Below are positions 24,658-31,986 of a stretch of 64,000 nucleotides of DNA, piece after piece (position 1 is the stretch's first letter; each line of letters opens with the position of its first letter). The position numbers and the translations under genes were made by a program. The notes under the pieces are model-generated. The model saw nothing but the letters and a program-made list of their open reading frames with translations. It was not told the DNA's origin and did not search any database. Source of the stretch: Agathobaculum sp. NTUH-O15-33 (GTDB lineage: Bacteria > Bacillota > Clostridia > Oscillospirales > Butyricicoccaceae); contig NZ_CP136187.1 of NCBI RefSeq assembly GCF_033193315.1, positions 558,001-622,000 on the forward strand. Direction: 5' to 3'.

Positions 24658-24678
24658 TAGCCCATGAGAGGTGATCCC

Positions 24679-24918
24679 ATGGAGCAAAAGATGTATATTG
24701 ATGTCCTAGCCCTATGGGCCAAAGACGGCAAGATAATCCCCAAGGCGATCAAGGTAGACGGCGAGCGCCACAAGATCGACCGCGTGATAAGCACTCGCCC
24801 GGCCTCGTCCCTAAAAACCGAGCAGGAAGGTATTCGCTATACCATTCAGATCGGACAGCGGCAGGACTTCTTATTTCGTGAAGGGGATAGGTGGTATCTT
24901 TCGGTGCGGCAGTCATAA
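24679..24918 (+). CDS. SOS-controlled small protein, 79 aa
   Basis: ATG at 24679 follows AGAGGTG. The sequence YIDVLALWAKDGKIIPKAIKVDGERHKIDRVISTRPASSLKTEQEGIRYTI and the end RWYLSVRQS belong to a family I know from Clostridial SOS loci beside Y-family polymerase genes; the biochemical role is not established. The LexA box upstream fits. Here it stands alone, without a polymerase gene, at the accessory end of the prophage. Confidence 0.75.
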   Translation: MEQKMYIDVLALWAKDGKIIPKAIKVDGERHKIDRVISTRPASSLKTEQEGIRYTIQIGQRQDFLFREGDRWYLSVRQS

Positions 24919-24956
24919 TATCGGTCGCTTTTTCCAGACTTCCTAAATATTACTCC

Positions 24957-24985
24957 TTGTTTATCACGCTTCACTGTTCCATAAT
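24957..24985 (+). promoter_or_regulatory. Possible promoter of the gene at 25024
   Basis: TTGTTT, 17-base spacer, CATAAT. Moderate match to sigma-A consensus, 38 bases before the start codon. Confidence 0.45.
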
Positions 24986-25023
24986 TTAGATACGAACTAT
25001 ATTGAAAATTATGGGGGTGCGTT

Positions 25024-25371
25024 ATGACAAAGAGATTTAGCAGCGCCGAGCTGGTGAAATGTGCGTATGCGTGCTATAAGGATGGAATAGTATGCGGACA
25101 CGGATTTATGGGCACGGATTTTATGGAAAATACCGATCCGGAGATTAAGGACAAGTACATAAAGCTACCAATGCGGGACAGTTGGAAATTCCGCAATGCC
25201 ATATCCGAAATCGTATACGACAACTTAAAGTTGTTACGTGCGTACTATAACGATCCGGGCGACAAGGATATAGAACAGCAGATAGAATCGTTGTTTAACA
25301 TTCGTAAATTTGTAAAGAAGAAGCAACAGGAAAACATTGCCGATTGTACGATTAACCATGACGTGATATGA
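25024..25371 (+). CDS. Hypothetical protein, 115 aa
   Basis: ATG after GGGGGTGCGTT. A soluble, charged protein with one CYKDGIVCGHGF stretch and a basic C-terminal helix (FNIRKFVKKKQQEN). No family recognised. It lies between the SOS gene and the BlaI-like pair and is probably phage cargo. Confidence 0.6.
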   Translation: MTKRFSSAELVKCAYACYKDGIVCGHGFMGTDFMENTDPEIKDKYIKLPMRDSWKFRNAISEIVYDNLKLLRAYYNDPGDKDIEQQIESLFNIRKFVKKKQQENIADCTINHDVI

Positions 25372-25409
25372 TTTACAATATAGGTTAATTACAATAGGGG
25401 GTAAAGCAT

Positions 25410-25844
25410 ATGCAAAAACTGAAATTGTCCAACACGGAAGAATATTTGATGAATATATTCTGGGCGGAGAATGCTCCGCTTACAAGCGCCGATCTAGTGC
25501 GGTTATCAGAAGAAAAGGAGTGGAGCAGCGCCTATATCCATAGAATGCTTGCATCGCTGAAAACAAAAAAGTTTATAGCAACGTGCGGTGTGACACAGGA
25601 AGACAATCATTACTCACGGCTATTTAAGCCGTGTTTTAGCAAGGACGAGTATATAGTAAAAATTCTCAAGGAAAAGAACGTAGGCACAGCGTCTTTCGGT
25701 AAAATTGCAATGGGACTTGTGAAAAAAGCGACGGGTAAAAAGGCGGAGGAACAAAATAAAAAACTGGTAGCCGACCTTCAGGATATGATAGATCAGTTCA
25801 GGGGAAAGATTGAAGAAATCGAGGGCGGCAGTAATTCGGAATGA
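25410..25844 (+). CDS. BlaI/MecI-like repressor, 144 aa
   Basis: Winged-helix repressor: LSNTEEYLMNIFWAENAPLTSADLVRLSEEKEWSSAYIHRMLASLKTKKFI, then a helical dimerisation and coiled-coil tail. In the family it dimerises on operator DNA and is inactivated by proteolysis triggered by a membrane peptidase. TTACAATA occurs twice just upstream (25379 and 25391) and may be the operator. The stop overlaps the peptidase start as ATGA. Confidence 0.85.
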   Translation: MQKLKLSNTEEYLMNIFWAENAPLTSADLVRLSEEKEWSSAYIHRMLASLKTKKFIATCGVTQEDNHYSRLFKPCFSKDEYIVKILKEKNVGTASFGKIAMGLVKKATGKKAEEQNKKLVADLQDMIDQFRGKIEEIEGGSNSE

Positions 25845-26995
25845 AAATAACCCTGTTTTCTTTTTTCTCAGCGATTTTTTGGAGTGGCATTTTAATTATT
25901 GCGATTTACTTTTTGCGAAAAACACAGTATAAGCGTTATTTTGGCATGTTTACGATCGTCCTGCTGTATTTGTTCTGCGCTGTCAGAATGTTCTTTCCGT
26001 TGGAATTTTCGCATGTGTATATCATCAACGACCAGACGGTATATCCGCAAATTTACAAGGCATTGACGAGCGATGGGGGATTCGGAACTGGCATATCCTT
26101 GCTTCGCGTTGTGGGTGCGGTGGAAATCAGCGTATTTGCCTTTTTATTAATACGTTATATCGCAAATTACCACAAGGCATTAAAAACCATTAAACGATAT
26201 GCCGCATTAGTTCGCAGCGAGCGCACGCAAGACATATTGGGTGAGATAAAGCGTCTTACGAAGAAGAACCTTGACGTTTCTGTTCTTACTGTCAGCAATA
26301 TTGATACGCCGTTTGGGTTTGGTATTTTCCGAAAAATGATATTGCTGCCTCGCAAAGACTATACGGATGAAGAATTGCGCTATATCCTGCTGCATGAATA
26401 CACGCATCTTATTAATCGGGATATTCTGGTTAAGCTTCTGGTTTCGCTTTTCTGCATGTTTTTCTGGTGGTTTCCGGTATCCCATCTTCTTAAGCGGGAC
26501 TTGGAACAAACTTTGGAGATTAAGTGCGATCTATCGGTTTCAAATCACTTGAACATGAGCGAGCGAGCCAGTTATCTACAAACGATCGTAAACACACTAA
26601 ACAATAATAAATCGCAAAATACATTGCCATATGCCGCAACTGCTTTACTTGCTGGCCGCAAAAACACGAATATAGAGGTCAGAGAGCGCTTTAAAATGGT
26701 CACAAACTACGGTACGGGAAGGATTCGCCATGTAATAAACGTACTTATTGTATGCGTATTTGGCTTGCTGCTAATCTTGTCCTATTCCGTTATTTCACAA
26801 CCTAGCTTTGAAGCGCCGGAAAGCACCGAGCCGGATGCAGTAGATTTCGACCCGTCGAACGCTTATATCCAACGCGAGGCGGACGGCTATTGGCTATATA
26901 TTGACGACATTCCGCAGGTGCCCATAAAAGAGGATGAAGCGGAATTTTACCGCAATTTGGGGTTTACGATTATAGAAAGCGGGGATGAAAAGTGA
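25841..26995 (+). CDS. BlaR1-like M56 membrane metallopeptidase, 384 aa
   Basis: Three or four membrane segments, then the M56 zinc motif HEYTHLINRD and the downstream EIKCDLSVS with the third ligand, and another membrane segment near residue 300. The extracytoplasmic C-terminus is only about 65 residues, ending FDPSNAYIQREADGYWLYIDDIPQV. It lacks the penicillin-binding sensor domain of true BlaR1, so the inducer is unknown. Last gene of the prophage, 75 bases before the tRNA fragment. It may sense cell-wall stress during lysogeny. Confidence 0.85.
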   Translation: MKITLFSFFSAIFWSGILIIAIYFLRKTQYKRYFGMFTIVLLYLFCAVRMFFPLEFSHVYIINDQTVYPQIYKALTSDGGFGTGISLLRVVGAVEISVFAFLLIRYIANYHKALKTIKRYAALVRSERTQDILGEIKRLTKKNLDVSVLTVSNIDTPFGFGIFRKMILLPRKDYTDEELRYILLHEYTHLINRDILVKLLVSLFCMFFWWFPVSHLLKRDLEQTLEIKCDLSVSNHLNMSERASYLQTIVNTLNNNKSQNTLPYAATALLAGRKNTNIEVRERFKMVTNYGTGRIRHVINVLIVCVFGLLLILSYSVISQPSFEAPESTEPDAVDFDPSNAYIQREADGYWLYIDDIPQVPIKEDEAEFYRNLGFTIIESGDEK

Positions 26996-27013
26996 CCGCC
27001 ACAGAACAGCGCT

Positions 27014-27036
27014 TGTTGCACCAACTGTTGCACCAA
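27014..27036. repeat. Direct repeats, likely integrase arm sites
   Basis: TGTTGCACCAA occurs twice, at 27014 and 27026, period 12 bases, 35 to 45 bases inside the tRNA fragment that marks the attachment site. Confidence 0.6.
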
Positions 27037-27070
27037 TTCCCGAAAACCCGCATGGTGTCTAGCTTCGTGT

Positions 27071-27120
27071 CCTGCCTTACAAGCAGAGGGTCAGCGGTTC
27101 GAGCCCGTTAACTCCCACCA
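27071..27120 (+). other. Prophage attachment site: 3' fragment of tRNA-Val(UAC)
   Basis: The sequence reads as anticodon stem-loop CTGCCTTACAAGCAG (anticodon TAC), variable loop, T arm and acceptor ending in CTCCCACCA, exactly the 3' two thirds of a bacterial tRNA-Val. The 5' acceptor strand and D arm are absent. This is what remains at the distal junction when a phage integrates into a tRNA gene. The intact tRNA and integrase should lie beyond the left edge. Confidence 0.82.
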
Positions 27121-27496
27121 TCAAAAAAAGACGCCTTGGGGCGTCTTTTTTGTTTTTGCAAGTGCAGAACAGACTGGGCTCATCATGAACCAACCGGTAG
27201 CGGGTCAGCGGTTCGAGCCCGTTAACTCCCACCATCAAAAAAGACGCCTTGGGGCGTCTTTTTTGTTTTGCAGGTGCAAAACAGACTGGGCTCATCATGA
27301 ACCAACCGGCAGCGGGTCAGCGGTTCGAGCCCGTTAACTCCCACCATAAAAAAAGATGCCTTAGGGCGTCTTTTTTGTTTTTGCAAGTGCAGAACAGACT
27401 GGGCTCATCATGAACCAACCGGCAGCGGGTCAGTGGTTCGAGCCCGTTAACTCCCACCATCAAAAAAGACGCTTTGGGGCGTCTTTTTTTGTTTTT
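27088..27496 (+). repeat. Four-copy tandem array of tRNA 3' end plus terminator, period about 113 bp
   Basis: Units begin at about 27091, 27205, 27317 and 27430. Each holds the tRNA-Val T arm and acceptor with CCA, a rho-independent terminator (AAGACGCC with GGGCGTCTT and a T-run) and, except the last, a spacer with GGGCTCATCATGAACC. Units differ at only a few positions. No gene is present. The array looks like repeated duplication of the tRNA end with its terminator. Confidence 0.88.
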
Positions 27497-27535
27497 TATG
27501 GATACGGTGGGCCGGCGGGAGGAAACATTTACCGA

Positions 27536-27564
27536 TTGCATAGATAGGCTATATATGGTACAAT
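27536..27564 (+). promoter_or_regulatory. Promoter of abrB-like gene
   Basis: TTGCAT, 17-base spacer, TACAAT, 20 bases before the start codon. Confidence 0.7.
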
Positions 27565-27584
27565 TTCCTCTAGAGGTGATATGT

Positions 27585-27833
27585 GTGAAATCCACGGGAA
27601 TGGTTAGAAGAAGTGATGAGCTTGGGCGGATTGTGATACCGATGGAGCTGCGCCGTACATTGGATATAAAAATCAAGGACGCGCTGGAGATCTTTGTTGA
27701 CGGGGAACTAATCGTTTTGCAGAAATACGAACCGGCCTGTATTTTTTGTGACAATGCAAGGGATGTTATCCGGTTTAAAGGGAAAAACGTGTGCCCGGAC
27801 TGCTTGAAAGAGATGACCAATGTTAATGCATAA
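27585..27833 (+). CDS. AbrB/SpoVT-type transcription regulator with zinc-like tail, 82 aa
   Basis: The swapped-hairpin AbrB DNA-binding domain reads STGMVRRSDELGRIVIPMELRRTLDIKIKDALEIFVDGELIVLQKY. A short tail with two CxxC pairs (CIFCDNARDV, CPDCLKEM) may bind zinc. Such one-domain regulators control transition-state and sporulation genes in Firmicutes; the target here is unknown. GTG start after AGAGGTGAT. Confidence 0.88.
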   Translation: MKSTGMVRRSDELGRIVIPMELRRTLDIKIKDALEIFVDGELIVLQKYEPACIFCDNARDVIRFKGKNVCPDCLKEMTNVNA

Positions 27834-27836
27834 ACC

Positions 27837-27873
27837 AAATCCCCGGAGCGCCTGTAGGCGCTCCGGGGATTTG
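27837..27873 (+). terminator. Terminator after abrB-like gene
   Basis: AAATCCCCGGAGCGCC pairs perfectly with GGCGCTCCGGGGATTT around TGTA. The tail has few T, so strength comes from the stem. Confidence 0.75.
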
Positions 27874-27942
27874 TCAAAGAGGGAAAAAAGGGTGAATCGG
27901 GCCGTTCGCGATCAGTTTTGGCAACGCACTGAGTGGGATGCG

Positions 27943-29235
27943 TCAGCCTTGCGCGGTTTCGGCCTGTGCACGGTGCTTTAGGATGCGGCGGCCCAACAGG
28001 GTCGTCATGAAAATGCCCAAAAGAGACAGGCAGACCAGCAGGGCGAAAATGATCATATACGCCGTGGTGGGGTCGAAATGATCGATGATGGTGCCGAATA
28101 CGGTATAGCCCCAAAGCTGCGGAGAATAACCGATAAAGGAGGCGACCGACATGGCGGCCGCGCCCATTTCAGCGGGAACGTTGGACTCGCCGATGGGCGC
28201 GAAGTACACGCCGCGTACCAAATAGCAGAACACGGAAATGATCATCAACACGATCATCGCCGGAATGACGAGGGTGGAGGTCTTGGGAATCAGGAGGGAA
28301 ACGGCCAGCATGGCCGCCAGAATGATATAGCAGAAGCGCATCCAGTGCGCGCTGGTTTTAAACTTTTGATCCGCGAAAATGCCGGATACCGGGCCGGATA
28401 TGAAGCGGACCACCGAGGTGTTGACCAAGCCGAAGATGCCGACCATGGCTGCGGGCAACAGATAAACGGACTGCAAATAAGGAACGAAGTAGGTGCTGAC
28501 CGCGGTGAAGGTCGCGTAAACGCAGGAGGCGGCGATGCCGGTCATCCATATCTCCGGCATTTTCAGCGCCTTGATCAGACCGGAGAAGGCGATCTTGGTT
28601 TTGCCCGCGCCCGTCTTTACTTGGATCAAATTTTCTTCCGGCACGATGAACCAAACGAGAAGCGCGGATACCAGCGTGACCGCCGCGTTGAACACCATGG
28701 CGGCCTTGATGCCGAAGAACGTGCTGCCCAGAACCGTATAAAGGATGATGCAAACGCCGTTTTGCAGGAAATCCGCTAAGCCGCGGCCAAATTCCAGAAA
28801 GCCGAAGGCGGTCGCCTGTTTATCCTCTTTCGCGACTGCGCGCACGCTTTTGAGAACGGTTGCCCAGTAAAGCGGTTCGGTGAACAGACCGATGATGATG
28901 AAGCAAGGCAGCAGCAGCGCAAAATTGGTGGTGGGCGTGAGCGCGATAAACAGGCCCACCGCGCCGACGATCAGCGTATCGACGGTCAGTACCTTGCGCG
29001 CCGAGAAACGATCCTGAATCCAGCCCAGCGGCACGTTGCCGAAGGTGGACATAGCGCCGATGATTCCCATCAAAACGCCGAACTGCGCGTGCGAAACGCC
29101 GAGCGCATCGACGTAAGGATTGTATAGCACCTCGCGGATCGCGTTGAAGGAATAGATGATCTGGCTGTTTGCAACAATGATGATAAAGCGAATGAGTGTT
29201 TTCCGATCAAAGCCTAACCGGCTTAAAATGTTCAT
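27943..29235 (-). CDS. MFS transporter, 430 aa
   Basis: Twelve hydrophobic segments with the MFS loop 2-3 motif GWIQDRFSARKV and a central charged loop. Similar in style to the UhpC/GlpT-like and organic-anion groups; no substrate motif is clear. The start at 29235 has GGGGG 9 bases upstream, while an ATG 3 codons earlier would overlap it. Encoded 26 bases downstream of the isomerase-like gene on the same strand, so the two likely share a catabolic substrate. Confidence 0.85.
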   Translation of the reverse strand: MNILSRLGFDRKTLIRFIIIVANSQIIYSFNAIREVLYNPYVDALGVSHAQFGVLMGIIGAMSTFGNVPLGWIQDRFSARKVLTVDTLIVGAVGLFIALTPTTNFALLLPCFIIIGLFTEPLYWATVLKSVRAVAKEDKQATAFGFLEFGRGLADFLQNGVCIILYTVLGSTFFGIKAAMVFNAAVTLVSALLVWFIVPEENLIQVKTGAGKTKIAFSGLIKALKMPEIWMTGIAASCVYATFTAVSTYFVPYLQSVYLLPAAMVGIFGLVNTSVVRFISGPVSGIFADQKFKTSAHWMRFCYIILAAMLAVSLLIPKTSTLVIPAMIVLMIISVFCYLVRGVYFAPIGESNVPAEMGAAAMSVASFIGYSPQLWGYTVFGTIIDHFDPTTAYMIIFALLVCLSLLGIFMTTLLGRRILKHRAQAETAQG

Positions 29236-29261
29236 AAAAGGCATCCCCCTATATTGCCGCC

Positions 29262-30209
29262 TTACAGCGCGCCGCGGTAGTCTTCCACCAGTTTGCGCAG
29301 GCGCTCTCCCGTTTCTCGGGCGCGGGCTAGATACCCCGTATCCGTGGGATCGTTGCTGGAAACCTCTAAAACGATCGGATACTCATAAGGCGACTGCGCG
29401 ACCAGCTTGGCAAAGCCGTCCCAGTCATACTTGCCCTCGAACGGCAGGCGGTGCTGGTCGCAGTGGGTCATTTTGATATCGTCCTCCCAGCAGTCCGGCG
29501 ACTGAAGGCCGATGTTATCCGAGGTGTGGATGAAGAACATGCGGTCCACATAGCGCTTGGGCAATTCCAAGCAGTCGGTCTTGCTCGTGACCAGAGCGTG
29601 GCCGGTATCGCAGCAGTAGCCGAGGAAATCGCTGTCATACCGGTCAAAGAGCAGATCGAATTGATAGATCTGGTGCTCGTTCGGCGTGCCGAGCAGGTTT
29701 TCCACGCACAGCCGCACGCCGCGCGTTTTGCAGTAAAATTCCAGCTCGTCAAAGGATTTGCAGACCTGCGCGTAGTAGCGGTCGCGGAAGGACGGGTCTT
29801 CTTCAAACGCGCGGTAGGGCAGCTGCATGTGCAAAACGATCTCGGACGTGTCCAGCAAATACGCCATGTCCACGCGGTTTTTGATCAGCTCAACGCCAGC
29901 AATGCGGTTAAACTCGTTTTCCGAGGTGTAGTCGCGGCGGTTTTCGCGCTCCCAACGGTATTTGTACTTGCCGAGCACATTGGTGCGGTGGTGGCCTTCG
30001 GTGGCGTGGATGCCCTTCATTTTCAGGTTGTATTTTTTCATCCAGCCGCGGATTTGCAGCATCTCCATTACGGAGTAAGTGTACTCGCCATCCCAGTTGT
30101 GGCACCAGTGCACGTGGGAAAAGCCCGCGTCCGCGATCGCCTTGAGGCAATCCTCGATCTCGTAGATGTTTTGGCTCTCTCCGAGCCAATCGGTGTTGAA
30201 TGCTAACAT
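29262..30209 (-). CDS. Sugar phosphate isomerase/epimerase-like TIM-barrel protein, 315 aa
   Basis: AP-endonuclease-2 type TIM barrel with the metal-site patterns KMKGIHATEGHH, CVENLLG (Glu), YCCDTGHAL (Asp, His), FFIHTSDN and PIVLEVSS (Glu). Such proteins isomerise or epimerise ketoses and inositols with a divalent metal. AAGGA lies 10 bases before the ATG. Probably co-transcribed with the MFS gene to its left, suggesting uptake and conversion of one sugar or polyol. Confidence 0.85.
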   Translation of the reverse strand: MLAFNTDWLGESQNIYEIEDCLKAIADAGFSHVHWCHNWDGEYTYSVMEMLQIRGWMKKYNLKMKGIHATEGHHRTNVLGKYKYRWERENRRDYTSENEFNRIAGVELIKNRVDMAYLLDTSEIVLHMQLPYRAFEEDPSFRDRYYAQVCKSFDELEFYCKTRGVRLCVENLLGTPNEHQIYQFDLLFDRYDSDFLGYCCDTGHALVTSKTDCLELPKRYVDRMFFIHTSDNIGLQSPDCWEDDIKMTHCDQHRLPFEGKYDWDGFAKLVAQSPYEYPIVLEVSSNDPTDTGYLARARETGERLRKLVEDYRGAL

Positions 30210-30327
30210 TGCAGCGACATCCTTTCTTGATTACAGTGAAGTTTTTTAACAGGGGCTTTGCTTGGATGTATTTAGCATACAGGCCGACGCGGCAATGCAA
30301 AATGGAAAAACTATAGAACAAAGGGGG

Positions 30328-30560
30328 AATAAAATAAGGGGCTGTAAAAAAACTGTTGCAAAACAGAAGAATACCCAAATGTCATTCTGAACGAAGTGAA
30401 GAATCTCGCGCGAACGCGCGGAATTTACGCTGGGAACGCGCGTTCGCGCGAGATTCTTCGTCGCTTCGCTTCTCAGAATGACAAAATTGGTAGCATTCTT
30501 CGCTTTGCAACAGTTTTCTATTCATTTGTAAGAACTTATTTTACAGCCCCTTATTTTATT
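30328..30560. mobile_element. MITE-like palindromic element, about 233 bp
   Basis: The ends are inverted repeats (AATAAAATAAGGGGCTGTAA and its complement) and the inside is a nested palindrome. TGTCATTCTGAACGAAGTGA faces TTCGCTTCTCAGAATGACA, and GAATCTCGCGCGAACGCGCG faces its complement. No gene fits inside. The right terminal repeat supplies the stop codon of the solute-binding gene at 30556, so insertion happened at that gene's end. The 118 bases from 30210 to 30327 show nothing notable. Confidence 0.75.
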
Positions 30561-31854
30561 GGGAAAAGTGGAAGGCGGCGGCTTGCGCCAGCGCTTCCGG
30601 GGTGTCGGCGGCGCGCTCGGCCGCTGACACATCCTCGAATAAATACGTCATTTTTGTGCGGATGTCGGCGGTGACCGGGAGGAAAATGGTATAATCCAGC
30701 ATGTACATCGATCCGGTCAAAAACGCATTGTTATGAAATACCGCGTTCTCCGCGGCCGAAACAGAGGCCGGCAGGTGGTAGGTGGTCACACAATGGTTGA
30801 CGGAGTTTTGACTATCCGCAAACGCAATGGTGAGGATTTCTTCGATGTCCTTTTGGTGGCGGCTGCCGGAATCGATGACATATACCATGGGGTGGGAAAT
30901 GGTGATGGGCCGCCCGCCTTGCCGTACGGCGGGGAACAGAATGGGCACGTACTGCTCGATCACATCGTCCGCCAGCGCGCCGCATTCGATCATCACGTCG
31001 TACAGTGAATAGCTGGCGCCGAAATACACCGCTGCATCGCCGCTGGCGAACGCCTGATTGACGGCGACCCATTCCCATTCGGTCAGATCGGGCGGCAGCA
31101 GACCCTCCTGCGTCAGCGATTGATAAAAGCGGAGCATTTCCGCATAACGTTGTTCGTCAAAGGTGATGGAGCCGTCCGGCTTGCCCTCCAGCGCGCCATA
31201 GGCGCTGGCAAGCATATAGAAAAATTGGCCGTTCGGCGGGCGGTGCAGCAGGCCGTACCGAAAGCCGCCCTGCGCTTTCGCGGCGCGGGCGATATCGATC
31301 AGCGCCTCCATGGTAAACTCGCCGCGCGCGGTGCGTTCGGGCAGGGCCGAGGCTTCCGTCGCCGTGTAGCCCGCGGCGCGCAGCGCGTCCTTGTGGATAA
31401 AAACCATCTGCACATCCAGATCGATCGGCATGCCCCAATATTGCCCTTCGTATTCCACGCTGGACCAAACGGTGGGGAAGTACTCTTGCTGAAACAGCTC
31501 GCCGCGCAGCAGTTCGTCCATAGGGGCGATCACGCCGCCGTCCGCCAGCGCGCCGATGTATTCGTGACCGGTCGCAAACAGGTCGAGCCGTCCCTCCTCG
31601 TGCCGTTTTTCGCAAAGGGCCTGATACTCATCCCAGTCCGCGTCGCGGTATTTTTCTACTTGCAAGGCATAGGGACGGTCAGGGTGCCGCGCGTTAAAGG
31701 TCTGAACGGCTTGGTACAAATTCGTGTAGCGCGTATCCTCATAGCCCCAGTTTAAAATATTCAGCTCGGTGATCTGGGCCTGCCGCCCGGAACAGCCGCA
31801 CAGCAACGTAAGGCAGGCCGCCAGCGCCAGCGCCGCCGCGTTTTTTGCTTTCAT
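30556..31854 (-). CDS. Extracellular solute-binding lipoprotein (ABC sugar-binding type), 432 aa
   Basis: Signal peptide with lipobox LTLLCGC at residues 15 to 21, then a family 1 solute-binding fold (LNILNWGYEDTRYTNL, EGRLDLFATGHEYIGALADGGVIAPMDELL). ATG at 31854 has GGGGGTGG 10 bases upstream. No permease or ATPase genes follow. It is divergent from the histidine kinase at 31987, so it may present a ligand to that sensor instead of feeding a transporter. The C-terminus ends within the palindromic element. Confidence 0.88.
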   Translation of the reverse strand: MKAKNAAALALAACLTLLCGCSGRQAQITELNILNWGYEDTRYTNLYQAVQTFNARHPDRPYALQVEKYRDADWDEYQALCEKRHEEGRLDLFATGHEYIGALADGGVIAPMDELLRGELFQQEYFPTVWSSVEYEGQYWGMPIDLDVQMVFIHKDALRAAGYTATEASALPERTARGEFTMEALIDIARAAKAQGGFRYGLLHRPPNGQFFYMLASAYGALEGKPDGSITFDEQRYAEMLRFYQSLTQEGLLPPDLTEWEWVAVNQAFASGDAAVYFGASYSLYDVMIECGALADDVIEQYVPILFPAVRQGGRPITISHPMVYVIDSGSRHQKDIEEILTIAFADSQNSVNHCVTTYHLPASVSAAENAVFHNNAFLTGSMYMLDYTIFLPVTADIRTKMTYLFEDVSAAERAADTPEALAQAAAFHFSQ

Positions 31855-31986
31855 CGGATGATCCACCCCCATTAATTGCTTTTATTGTACAGGATGAGCG
31901 CGGATTTTGCAAACTGCTTGAGCGCTTGGGCTGCGCATGCTATAATAGCGGTAAACAATGCGTATGGGCGGAAGGGATATGAAGCT

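Noticed and set aside
22060..24663. Type I-C CRISPR repeat or solitary repeat unit near cas7
   Set aside because: I looked for GTCGC...GTGGATTGAAA patterns on both strands by eye and saw none; a computed search with the host repeat would be decisive.
27088..27496. Possible CRISPR array
   Set aside because: Repeat units are about 113 bp, contain tRNA T arms and terminators, and have no unique spacers.
27317..28114. Long minus-strand frame with repeated VNGLEPLT segments
   Set aside because: It reads through the tandem tRNA 3' ends and terminators; this kind of frame is a known artefact of tRNA sequences and overlaps a real gene.
28078..28779. Plus-strand frame of 233 codons opposite the MFS gene
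   Set aside because: His/Gly/Asp-rich antisense shadow of a membrane protein gene.
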